Shown: piece after piece, positions 1 through 6,846 of the stretch
How the letters are laid out: the number at the start of each line of letters is the position of its first letter
Numbering within the stretch: the first letter of the stretch is position 1
From: Candidatus Omnitrophota bacterium
GTDB lineage: Bacteria; Ratteibacteria; UBA8468; B48-G9; DTJG01
Direction: 5' to 3'
DNA: 7,952 bases
NCBI GenBank assembly: GCA_023485205.1
Contig: JAMCZX010000051.1
Location: forward strand, 1 to 7,952
Notes under the pieces: generated by a model
The model's database searches: none
Told to the model about the DNA's origin: nothing
The model's input: the letters and a program-made list of their open reading frames with translations, nothing else
Program-made: the position numbers and the translations under genes

Positions 1-1
1 A

Positions 2-1159
2 CACGAGTCAACAATATCAGAAGGCTTATTAAAAATGGAAGCATTTAATTCCAATGACCTTAAAAAATTAGAGAATGAAACTGCATGTTTGAATTTTGAC
101 AAGGGATATTTAACAGAAATCAGTTTTGAAAACAAGAAATATAAAACAGATATAAAAAATCCATTTGGTAATTTAAAAATTTATCATATGGATTCCTTTG
201 ATCCAAATGGGATTCTTCATATAGGAAGATTTATTAAAGAAGAAACTGTTATATGGAACAAATGGTGGAAAAGTGAAGATGGAAATTTGAGAAAAATATT
301 TTGCTGCGAAGGGAAAATTGGGAAACATAATGTAAAAATGGATACAATGATTTATAATAAAGAGGAAAGAATTGATTTTAATATTGAGATAAACTATCTT
401 GGTGAAGAAAATGCTTTTGTTGTTTTTTCTTTACCAGTTGGATTTTTTGATGGAAAGATTTATGCAGATATACCTTTTGGAATTGAAGAAAAAAATATAG
501 AAAAAGAACCTTATGGAAGATTACCTGGATTGTCATGGGATAATATTGAACGGTGTATTGACGGGATGTTTTTCGCAAAAAGTTTTGTTGATTATACAGA
601 TGGAAAACAGGGTATTTCTTTAATATCTTATAATGCAGGCAAATATTTTATATGGAATAAAAAGGAAAAAGTTCTTTCTCACATTTTGCTAAGAACCTTT
701 AAAATACCTGTTAATACATGGGAAAAAGACATAACTGAAAAAATTGAAGGGAGGGGTACCCATAAATTTAAATGTATATTATACTTTCATTCTAATAACT
801 GGGAAAAAAGTAAAATCTACAACATCGCAAGGTCTTTAATAACAACTCCTGTTCCAGTTCAAAGGTTTCCTGTATTTTCAGGTGATCTTTCAGATATTTT
901 CAGTTTTTTCAGTATTGAACCAGAGAATATTATTTGTACTGCATTTTATAAAGAGGAAGAAAACATATTTTTACGAATGTATGAGATAGAAGGAAAACCA
1001 ACAGAAGTAAAAATCAAACTGCCATTTCCAATTAAAAAAGCTTATTTAGTTAATTTTTTGGAAGAAGAAATAAAACAAAAAATACATTTGAACAACAAAG
1101 AAATTTTGTTAAACATACAACCCTATCAAATAATAACAATAAAAATGGAGATGAAATGA
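2..1159 (+). CDS. Glycoside hydrolase family 38 (alpha-mannosidase-like) protein, C-terminal part, 5' truncated
   Basis: The frame is open from base 2, so the ATG at 35 is probably internal and the N-terminal catalytic barrel lies off the window. What remains (374 residues counted from that Met) resembles the C-terminal beta-sandwich region of GH38 enzymes. It begins with a LENE...LNFDKGYLTEI segment, like the 'leave-new-strand' start of that region. It continues with DIPFGIEEK (145-153), FVDYTDGKQGISLI (184-197), HILLRTF (216-222) and GTHKFKCILYFHSNNW (241-256), and ends with the strand-rich tail that reads out 'RMYEIEGKP..VKIKLPF'. The family cleaves alpha-mannosidic bonds with a metal and an Asp nucleophile, neither of which is in view, so substrate and activity cannot be judged. 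No signal peptide can be assessed. The stop codon overlaps the next gene's start by ATGA, which ties it to the cupin and oxidoreductase genes. Other retaining glycosidases with similar beta-domains are a less likely alternative. Confidence 0.72.
   Translation, partial: HESTISEGLLKMEAFNSNDLKKLENETACLNFDKGYLTEISFENKKYKTDIKNPFGNLKIYHMDSFDPNGILHIGRFIKEETVIWNKWWKSEDGNLRKIFCCEGKIGKHNVKMDTMIYNKEERIDFNIEINYLGEENAFVVFSLPVGFFDGKIYADIPFGIEEKNIEKEPYGRLPGLSWDNIERCIDGMFFAKSFVDYTDGKQGISLISYNAGKYFIWNKKEKVLSHILLRTFKIPVNTWEKDITEKIEGRGTHKFKCILYFHSNNWEKSKIYNIARSLITTPVPVQRFPVFSGDLSDIFSFFSIEPENIICTAFYKEEENIFLRMYEIEGKPTEVKIKLPFPIKKAYLVNFLEEEIKQKIHLNNKEILLNIQPYQIITIKMEMK
1147..1150 (+). promoter_or_regulatory. Shine-Dalgarno for the cupin gene
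   Basis: GGAG sits five bases before the ATG at 1156, inside the last codons of the GH38-like gene. It supports that start and suggests translational coupling across the ATGA overlap. Confidence 0.55.
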
Positions 1160-1626
1160 AGATAGATTGGGTAAAAAAAGTGGAGGTAAAAGATAAAAAA
1201 AGAAGGTTAAAGGATGCAAAAAAAATTATTGAAGACTGGGGCTTGAAAATGCCTGAAAACAAAGATCAGTTTGCCATTGATTTTGGACTTGATGATTATG
1301 AAAATATAGGAGATGTTGAATTTATGGTTGCCAATGAACTAAAAGAAGGTTATTGCGGAAAGTTTCTTTTTCTTTTTAAAAACCAGACCTGTCCACTTCA
1401 TCATCACGATAAAAAACATGAAACGTTTTTCATAGTCAAGGGAAAGGTTTTAATGCATGCGGACAAAAGAAAATTTACAATGAAACAAGGGGATTGTTTT
1501 GTGGTGAAACAGGGAGTTGAACATAAATTTTCATCTGTTGATGGGACTGCATTAATTTTAGAAGTATCAAAACCATGTGAACCGGGTGATAGTATTTTTG
1601 CCGATGAAAAAATTGGTAAAATATAA
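1156..1626 (+). CDS. Cupin-fold sugar isomerase, D-lyxose/D-mannose ketol-isomerase-like
   Basis: A 156-residue single-domain cupin, probably cytoplasmic (no signal peptide or membrane segment). Cupin motif 1 is intact: H82-x-H84-x4-E89-x6-G96. Motif 2 ends G120-x2-H123, with Lys in place of the usual Pro, so the full metal set H82, H84, E89, H123 is present. The arrangement HxHxxKxE, with K87, matches the D-lyxose isomerase family, as do the LDDYENIG segment (45-52) before the barrel and the LEVSKP...DSIF segment (135-148) near the end. Known members interconvert D-lyxose/D-xylulose and D-mannose/D-fructose. At 156 residues it is shorter than many characterised members (roughly 165-230), so another sugar-acting cupin remains possible. 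It overlaps the upstream GH38-like gene by four bases and is followed after one base by the oxidoreductase. Mannose isomerisation is an inference from this context; the cupin fold itself is certain. Confidence 0.75.
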   Translation: MKIDWVKKVEVKDKKRRLKDAKKIIEDWGLKMPENKDQFAIDFGLDDYENIGDVEFMVANELKEGYCGKFLFLFKNQTCPLHHHDKKHETFFIVKGKVLMHADKRKFTMKQGDCFVVKQGVEHKFSSVDGTALILEVSKPCEPGDSIFADEKIGKI

Positions 1627-1627
1627 T

Positions 1628-2740
1628 ATGGAAAAAACATATAATGTGGGGGTAATCGGTTTTGGATTTATCGGGAAAGTTCATGCGTATTGCTATGAAA
1701 GTCTTAAATATTATTTTGAACCAAATGCTTTTATAAAAATAAAATTACTCGGGGTATGTACGTCAAAAAAGGAGACAGCAGAAAAAGCAAAAGAATATGG
1801 ATTTACATTTGCTACGATGGATTACAAAGAACTGATTAATCATCAGGATATTGACATCGTAAATATCTGTTCGCCTAATATATTCCATAAAAACCAGCTC
1901 CTGGAAGCAATAAAAGCAGACAAACACATATATTGTGAGAAACCTCTGGTATGTAATAATCAAGAAGCAGATGAAATAGAAAAAGCATTAAAAAAATACT
2001 CTAAAATTCACCAGGTTACATTTCATATCCGCTTCTATCCCGCAATAATCAAAACAAAAGAAATAATTGATGAAGGATTATTAGGTGAAATTATATCTTT
2101 TAGAATTGCATACTATCATTCCGGGAGTATAGAACCGAACAAACCTATAGGATGGAAACAGGAAAAGAAAATGGGTGGGGGGGTACTTTTAGACCTTGGA
2201 AGCCATGCAATTGATTTTGCATATTTCATTTTTGGGAAATTTGAAGAAGTTTCAGGAGTAAGTAAAATCCTGTACCCGGAAAGAATAGACAGAACAGGGA
2301 AAAAGGTAAGGGTTGAGACAGAGGATTATGCCATTATAAACGCAAAAATGAAAAACAACTCACTGGGAGTTATTGAGGTGTCAAAGATAGCAACAGGTTC
2401 ACAGGATGAATTTAAATTTGAAATTTATGGAACAAAAGGAGCATTAAGACATAACTCAATGGAACCAAATTTTTTAGAATTTTATGACCAGAATGAACCT
2501 GATGAACCGTCTGGAGGAATGGCAGGATTTAAAAAAATTGTTACAGTTAACAGATACCCAAAACCTTCTCTTTCTTTCCCCGGGCCCAAATTCTCAGGTG
2601 GTTGGTTATCAGGACACATCCATTGTCTTGGCAATTTTCTTCAATGTATCAAAGAAAATAAAAAGGCTATTCCATCCTTTTATGATGGATTGTATAATGG
2701 CAGGGTAATAGAAAATATTCAAAGAAGTTTTTCAAAATAA
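1628..2740 (+). CDS. Gfo/Idh/MocA family NAD(P)-dependent oxidoreductase
   Basis: A 370-residue two-domain sugar dehydrogenase of normal family length. The N-terminal Rossmann fold opens directly after the start with VGVIGFGFIG, the dinucleotide-binding glycines being G11, G13 and G16. The family EKP motif is at 104-106 in IYCEKPL; its Lys is usually catalytic. The C-terminal alpha/beta domain carries the GGGVLLDLGSHAID block (183-196), with D189 and H193 as likely substrate or proton-relay residues. The start at 1628 is preferred over an in-frame ATG at 1577 because it puts the first beta strand at residues 5-10, as in the family, and avoids 50 bases of overlap with the cupin gene. It has no clear Shine-Dalgarno and may be translated by re-initiation after the cupin stop. 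Members oxidise or reduce sugars, inositols and sugar derivatives; the specific substrate cannot be read from sequence. It closes the carbohydrate block. Confidence 0.9.
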   Translation: MEKTYNVGVIGFGFIGKVHAYCYESLKYYFEPNAFIKIKLLGVCTSKKETAEKAKEYGFTFATMDYKELINHQDIDIVNICSPNIFHKNQLLEAIKADKHIYCEKPLVCNNQEADEIEKALKKYSKIHQVTFHIRFYPAIIKTKEIIDEGLLGEIISFRIAYYHSGSIEPNKPIGWKQEKKMGGGVLLDLGSHAIDFAYFIFGKFEEVSGVSKILYPERIDRTGKKVRVETEDYAIINAKMKNNSLGVIEVSKIATGSQDEFKFEIYGTKGALRHNSMEPNFLEFYDQNEPDEPSGGMAGFKKIVTVNRYPKPSLSFPGPKFSGGWLSGHIHCLGNFLQCIKENKKAIPSFYDGLYNGRVIENIQRSFSK

Positions 2741-2778
2741 ATTCACTTGATAGATTTTTGATGACGCAATGCATAAAA

Positions 2779-2807
2779 TTGATAAAAATTTATTAAAATG
2801 GTAAAAT
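2779..2807 (+). promoter_or_regulatory. Candidate sigma-70-type promoter for the PIN-TRAM/ispD/argJ/dnaJ/uvrB operon
   Basis: TTGATA at 2779-2784 is followed after 17 bases by TAAAAT at 2802-2807. Each hexamer differs from the consensus at one position and the spacing is optimal. Transcription would start near 2814, giving a leader of about 36 bases. The sequence is so AT-rich that chance matches are common, but its place in the only sizeable spacer supports it. Confidence 0.45.
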
Positions 2808-2838
2808 TTATATTATTTAATATTTATTTATATTTTAT

Positions 2839-2844
2839 AAGGAG
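2839..2844 (+). promoter_or_regulatory. Strong Shine-Dalgarno for the PIN-TRAM gene
   Basis: AAGGAG lies five bases before the ATG at 2850 and fixes that start. It is the best ribosome binding site in the window; the genes behind it in the same block have none as good. Confidence 0.75.
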
Positions 2845-2849
2845 AAATT

Positions 2850-3821
2850 ATGGGACTTTATATTGTGCGAGGGTTTTTTATTCTATTTCTATCGTTTGCC
2901 GGCCTTTTTTATTTCCCAGGCAATAAATTAGAGGGCGTATTAATAGGTTTTTTAGGAGGTTTGGTTGTTATAGGAATTGAAAAGTTTTTTGAAAGGGTAC
3001 CTTTTAAAAAAATATTAATGGGTATAATAGGACTTCTTATAGGACTCCTTACAGCAATACTTGTTGCTAATTTTTTGCTTCTTGCCCCTTTTCAAACAAC
3101 CCAGGAAATAATCGCCACAAGATTTATTCTTTATGCTGTTTTTTCTTATCTTGGCATTATATTTGGAATAAGGTCTGTGGGAGAACTTGGTTTTCTTCTT
3201 CCTTATTTTCATACAATAAAAAACCAGGGAGAGGATCTATTTGTGATAGATAGCAGTGTTGCTATAGATGGAAGAATATATGAACTAATGAAAAGTCATT
3301 TTCTTGAAAGTACTATCATTATTCCTTCTTTTATAACTAAAGAGCTGCAGGAACTTGCGGACTCCTCCAGTGAAATGAAAAGACAACGAGGCAGAAGAGG
3401 ATTAGAAACATTAAAAAAAATTCAGGAAGATAATTCAATTTCAACAAAATTTTATGAGGAAGAATATCCGGACATAGAATCTGTAGATGCAAAACTTGTA
3501 AAATTGGCCGCTGATATTAAAGCCAAGGTTCTTACAAATGATTTTAATTTAGCAAAAGTCGCAGAAGTTCAGAATATAAAAGTTTTGAATCTTAATACAC
3601 TGGCAGTGGTAATGAAACCTAAATTAGCTTCCGGAGAAGTTTGGAATATAAAGGTGGTAAAAGAAGGAAAAGAACATGGACAGGGTATTGGATACCTTGA
3701 AGATGGAACAATGATAGTTATAGAAGAAGGAGCAAAGTTTGTAGGTAAAAATATAGATATAATTATAGATACTTCTCTCCAAACTTCAACAGGAAGAATT
3801 ATTTTTGCGAAAGTCAAATGA
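2850..3821 (+). CDS. Membrane-anchored PIN-TRAM domain protein (YacL-like putative RNase)
   Basis: A 323-residue protein built as in YacL-type proteins. Four hydrophobic segments come first (about 4-23, 27-44, 54-78 and 88-107). A PIN nuclease domain follows (about 130-250), then a C-terminal TRAM domain (about 255-323), a small beta-barrel thought to bind RNA. The PIN acidic residues are present: D134 in VIDSSVAIDGRI, E165 in TKELQEL, D213 in SVDAKL, and D231 in TNDFNLAKV. The expected product is a membrane-tethered, metal-dependent ribonuclease facing the cytoplasm; its physiological target in most bacteria is unknown. It is somewhat shorter than B. subtilis YacL (about 366 residues). It leads the housekeeping block with its own promoter candidate and strong Shine-Dalgarno, and its stop overlaps the ispD start by ATGA. 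The yacL-ispD adjacency is also known from Bacillus. There is no toxin-antitoxin partner beside it, so it is not a VapC-type toxin. Confidence 0.88.
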   Translation: MGLYIVRGFFILFLSFAGLFYFPGNKLEGVLIGFLGGLVVIGIEKFFERVPFKKILMGIIGLLIGLLTAILVANFLLLAPFQTTQEIIATRFILYAVFSYLGIIFGIRSVGELGFLLPYFHTIKNQGEDLFVIDSSVAIDGRIYELMKSHFLESTIIIPSFITKELQELADSSSEMKRQRGRRGLETLKKIQEDNSISTKFYEEEYPDIESVDAKLVKLAADIKAKVLTNDFNLAKVAEVQNIKVLNLNTLAVVMKPKLASGEVWNIKVVKEGKEHGQGIGYLEDGTMIVIEEGAKFVGKNIDIIIDTSLQTSTGRIIFAKVK

Positions 3822-4486
3822 TAAGTTCTATAATTGTTGGAGCTGGTAAAAGTAAAAGATTTAAAAGTGTAGTACCAAAAATTTTTTATAATTTACATGG
3901 AAAAAAAATAATAGAATACAGTCTTGAAATCTTTCAAAAAGCAGATAATATTAATGAAATAATATTAGTTCTTCCTTCTAAATATATTGATACAAAAAGA
4001 TTTAAAACACTGAAAAAGAAATTTTGCAAATTAAAATGTATTGTACCAGGAGGACAATTCAGAGAAGAATCTGTTTATAATGGGCTGGTTCATTGCTCAG
4101 AACAAAATAAAATAGTTCTCATTCATGATGGAGCAAGACCATTGGTAAATATACCTCTTATAAAAAAAGTAATAAATAATACAAAAATTTATGGAGCATG
4201 CATTCCAGTTTATGAAATATTTGGCTCAGTAAAAACAATTAAAAATAATTTCCTTGAAAAAACCTTGAAAGATACTAAATTATTTGTTGCTCAAACTCCA
4301 CAGGGTTTTAATAAGGATTTATTAATTTCTTTAATGGAAAAGATAAAAAATAATTTTGAAATATTTCCGGATGAATCTTCAATATTTAAATATTTTGGAT
4401 ATAAAGTAAAAGTAATAAGTGGGAATGCAGAGAATATAAAAATAACTATAAAAGATGAATTTAAAATAATAAACAAAATACTTTAA
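3818..4486 (+). CDS. ispD: 2-C-methyl-D-erythritol 4-phosphate cytidylyltransferase (IspD), divergent
   Basis: The 222-residue length is normal for IspD, which joins CTP and methylerythritol phosphate to give CDP-ME in the non-mevalonate isoprenoid pathway. The CTP-binding loop is GAGKSKRF...PK (8-21), with R14 and K21 in the places of E. coli R20 and K27. Further landmarks are the GG...R..SV block (78-86), IHDGARP (102-108, with D104), AQTPQGF (158-164), PDESS (184-188) and NIKIT (206-210, with K208 like E. coli K213). Two substrate-side positions differ from memory of E. coli and B. subtilis: the DT of the PV-x-DT motif is G136-S137, and the Arg four before the Leu/Trp pair (E. coli R157) is D152. 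The protein is very Lys/Asn/Ile-rich. It overlaps the PIN-TRAM gene by four bases and has no good Shine-Dalgarno, so coupled translation is likely. A CTP transferase with a different acceptor, such as a TarI relative, is the main alternative. Confidence 0.82.
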   Translation: MISSIIVGAGKSKRFKSVVPKIFYNLHGKKIIEYSLEIFQKADNINEIILVLPSKYIDTKRFKTLKKKFCKLKCIVPGGQFREESVYNGLVHCSEQNKIVLIHDGARPLVNIPLIKKVINNTKIYGACIPVYEIFGSVKTIKNNFLEKTLKDTKLFVAQTPQGFNKDLLISLMEKIKNNFEIFPDESSIFKYFGYKVKVISGNAENIKITIKDEFKIINKIL

Positions 4487-4493
4487 AGTTATT

Positions 4494-5696
4494 ATGGATA
4501 ATATGAAAAAATCTATATGTTTCCCGGAAGGATTTTTAGCCAGTGGAATCAGCTGCGGCATCAAAAAAGGAAAGAAAAAAGACCTTGCTCTTGTTTTTTC
4601 TACATATCCGTGTATTTCTTCTGCAGTATTTACAACCAATAAGGTAAAATCTTATTCTGTTATCTGGTCTATAAAAAACATTAAAAATCCAATACAGGCG
4701 ATATTGGCAAATAGCGGAAATGCAAATGCTGCCTGTGGAAAAAAAGGATGGGACATAACAACCAAAATTATGGAACATTTATCTCTTATCTTGAATATTT
4801 CTTCTAAAAATATCCTTTTTGCTTCAACAGGCTTGATAGGTAATCCTCTCCCAGAAAAAACAATAATTAATTCCCTGGAAAAGATTGTAAAAAATCTATC
4901 ATATAAAAATGGTATAGAAGCGGCAGAATCTATTATTACCACTGATAAACAGATAAAAACAGAAGAAATAACCACATCTATTGCCGGTATAAAAAAAGGT
5001 GGTTTTGTAAAATTAGGAGCAATGGCAAAAGGTGCGGGTATGATAAATCCTAATATGGCAACAATGCTTGCTTTTATTACAACAGACGCAGTTATTTCAA
5101 AAGAACTTTTACAGATTGCTCTTCAAAAAGCTGTTAATGACAGTTTTAACATGATTACAATAGATAATGACCAGAGTACAAATGATACTGTTTTTTGTCT
5201 TGCGAATGGACAGGCCGGCAATAAAAATATTAAAGAAAACTCTGAAGAATTTTATATTTTTTCAAAAGCATTAAGAGATGTTTGTATAAGCCTTGCCAAA
5301 AAAATAGCAAAAGATGGAGAAGGAGCAAAAAAATTTATTGAGGTTTCTGTGTTTGATGCCTGGAGTAAAAAAGATGCAAAAAGAATTGCAAAAAAAGTTG
5401 CCGGCTCATCTCTTGTTAAAACCGCTATCGCAGGAGCTTGGTCAAACTGGGGAAGAATTATGTCTTCTATTGGTTCTGCCAGAGCTAAAATAGAACCGGC
5501 AAATATAAAACTTGAGATAGGACCTTATATAGTATATAATAAAGAACCCATCAAATTTAATGACTCAGAATTAAAACAATATCTTTCAGAAAAAGAAATA
5601 TCTATAAAAATATATATCAGCAAAGGAAAAGAAAATGCTACTGCCTGGGGTTGTGATTTAACTGAAGAATATATAAAAATCAATAAAAAAGAATAA
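4494..5696 (+). CDS. argJ: Glutamate N-acetyltransferase / ornithine acetyltransferase (ArgJ)
   Basis: A 400-residue ArgJ of usual length. The enzyme transfers acetyl from N-acetylornithine to glutamate, recycling acetyl groups in arginine synthesis; bifunctional forms also use acetyl-CoA. Family landmarks are PEGFLASGI near the N terminus, FTTNKVKS (46-53), NSGNANA (73-79), STGLIG (111-116) and [14 protein letters not shown] (179-192). The precursor should cut itself between A189 and T190, making alpha and beta chains with T190 as nucleophile. [11 protein letters not shown] (274-284), SLVKTA and the C-terminal [13 protein letters not shown] block complete the family. Two conserved motifs deviate: DGDxSTND reads DNDQSTND (224-231), and G-D-x-NWGR reads AWSNWGR (315-321). 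The start at 4494 is kept, but an ATG at 4503 (MKKSICF) fits equally; neither has a clear Shine-Dalgarno. It lies seven bases after ispD with no other arginine genes in view. Monofunctional or bifunctional use cannot be told from sequence. Confidence 0.93.
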   Translation: MDNMKKSICFPEGFLASGISCGIKKGKKKDLALVFSTYPCISSAVFTTNKVKSYSVIWSIKNIKNPIQAILANSGNANAACGKKGWDITTKIMEHLSLILNISSKNILFASTGLIGNPLPEKTIINSLEKIVKNLSYKNGIEAAESIITTDKQIKTEEITTSIAGIKKGGFVKLGAMAKGAGMINPNMATMLAFITTDAVISKELLQIALQKAVNDSFNMITIDNDQSTNDTVFCLANGQAGNKNIKENSEEFYIFSKALRDVCISLAKKIAKDGEGAKKFIEVSVFDAWSKKDAKRIAKKVAGSSLVKTAIAGAWSNWGRIMSSIGSARAKIEPANIKLEIGPYIVYNKEPIKFNDSELKQYLSEKEISIKIYISKGKENATAWGCDLTEEYIKINKKE

Positions 5697-5700
5697 ATAT

Positions 5701-6846
5701 ATGGAAAATAAAAAAGATTACTATGAGATTTTAGGGGTATCAAAAAATGCTTCTACAGATGAACTGAAAAAAGCATACAGGGACCTTGCTTTAAAATTCC
5801 ATCCTGATAGAAACCAGGGAAATAAAGAAGCAGAAGAAAAGTTTAAGGAAATCACTGAGGCATACGAGGTTTTAAGTGACCCTGAAAAAAGAAAAACATA
5901 TGATATGTATGGACATGCAGGTTTTGGTCCTACAGGTTTTGATTGGAGACAGGATTTCGGCAGGGTAAGAACAGATTTTTCAGATATTTTTGGAGATGAT
6001 GTTCTAAATTTCATCAATCAAATGTTTTCAGATGAAGATATGTTCACAGGCAGAGGATATCAAACAAAACAAACTCAACAAAGAGGCACTGATATTGAAA
6101 CAAGTATCTCTATTCATTTAAACGAAGCAGCAACCGGTGTTGAAAAATATATAAATATTTCAAGAATGGAACCCTGCAATGTATGCGATGGAACAGGAAG
6201 CAGAAGTAAATCCGGAAACATTGCCTGTCCACAATGTAATGGCTCAGGTCAGATTCAATATAGACAGGGGTTTTTTACCTTTCTTCAAACATGTCCCAAA
6301 TGTAGAGGAACAGGAAAAATAATAAAAGACCCATGTACAAACTGTCGGGGAATAGGATTGATAAGAGGTATGCACAAAATCGTGGTAAAAATCCCTGCAG
6401 GCATTGAAAGTGGAATGACACTAAGATTAAAAGGACAGGGAAACGCAGACCCCCATGGGATAACCAATGGAGATTTGTATGTAACTGTTTTAGTAGAAGG
6501 ACATGAACTCTTTGAAAGAAAAAACAGTGACATTTATATAGAAGTCCCTATTTCAGTTGTTTCTGCTATTTTAGGAGCGGAAATAGAGGTCCCTACCCTA
6601 TCAGGAAAAGTAAAATTAAAAATTCCCCCCGGGACTCAAAATGGAACAGTTCTCAGACTAAAAGGGCTTGGACTTCCAAAAACTTATGGTTTTGGAAAAG
6701 GAAACCTTTATGCTGTTATAAAAGTTGAAATTCCACGAGGAATATCAAGGGAGGAAAAACAAATACTTGAAGAATGGCAAAGAAGAGAAAATCCACGCAG
6801 TTATCCTGAAGTGCAAAAATTCATAGAAAAAACTGAAAAAATATGA
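5701..6846 (+). CDS. dnaJ: Chaperone protein DnaJ (type I Hsp40)
   Basis: A full-length 381-residue class I DnaJ, the cytoplasmic co-chaperone that delivers unfolded clients to DnaK and stimulates its ATPase. The J-domain (about 5-70) has the essential HPD at 34-36 and the usual KRKTYDMYG end. The Gly/Phe linker (71 to about 120) has few glycines and is rich in Asp and Phe. The zinc-binding region has all four CxxCxGxG repeats intact: C159/C162, C176/C179, C198/C201 and C212/C215. Two beta-rich client-binding domains follow (to about 345), including the LRLKGQG and LRLKGLG repeats, then a short dimerisation tail. It begins four bases after argJ without an obvious Shine-Dalgarno, and its stop overlaps uvrB by ATGA. 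grpE, dnaK and hrcA are not beside it, and no CIRCE-type inverted repeat is seen upstream, so heat-shock control of this copy is not evident from the window. Confidence 0.97.
   Translation: MENKKDYYEILGVSKNASTDELKKAYRDLALKFHPDRNQGNKEAEEKFKEITEAYEVLSDPEKRKTYDMYGHAGFGPTGFDWRQDFGRVRTDFSDIFGDDVLNFINQMFSDEDMFTGRGYQTKQTQQRGTDIETSISIHLNEAATGVEKYINISRMEPCNVCDGTGSRSKSGNIACPQCNGSGQIQYRQGFFTFLQTCPKCRGTGKIIKDPCTNCRGIGLIRGMHKIVVKIPAGIESGMTLRLKGQGNADPHGITNGDLYVTVLVEGHELFERKNSDIYIEVPISVVSAILGAEIEVPTLSGKVKLKIPPGTQNGTVLRLKGLGLPKTYGFGKGNLYAVIKVEIPRGISREEKQILEEWQRRENPRSYPEVQKFIEKTEKI

Noticed and set aside
1577..1627. Upstream in-frame ATG extending the oxidoreductase by 17 residues
   Set aside because: It would overlap the cupin gene by 50 bases and adds a Lys-rich leader before the Rossmann strand, with no Shine-Dalgarno; the ATG at 1628 gives the family-typical N terminus.
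2810..2823. ATATTA-TT-TAATAT inverted repeat in the spacer, as a terminator or operator
   Set aside because: The arms are six A/T pairs with a two-base loop and no following T run; such repeats are expected by chance in DNA this AT-rich.
2850..3821. PIN protein as a toxin-antitoxin (VapC) toxin
   Set aside because: It has four membrane segments, a TRAM domain and no small antitoxin gene upstream; the architecture is that of YacL-type proteins.
3901..3908. Run of A8 in ispD as a programmed frameshift
   Set aside because: The frame stays open through a normal-length protein and long A runs are common in Lys-rich genes of this base composition.
5697..5700. Heat-shock CIRCE operator before dnaJ
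   Set aside because: Only four bases separate argJ from dnaJ, and no TTAGCACTC/GAGTGCTAA-type repeat is seen in the end of argJ.
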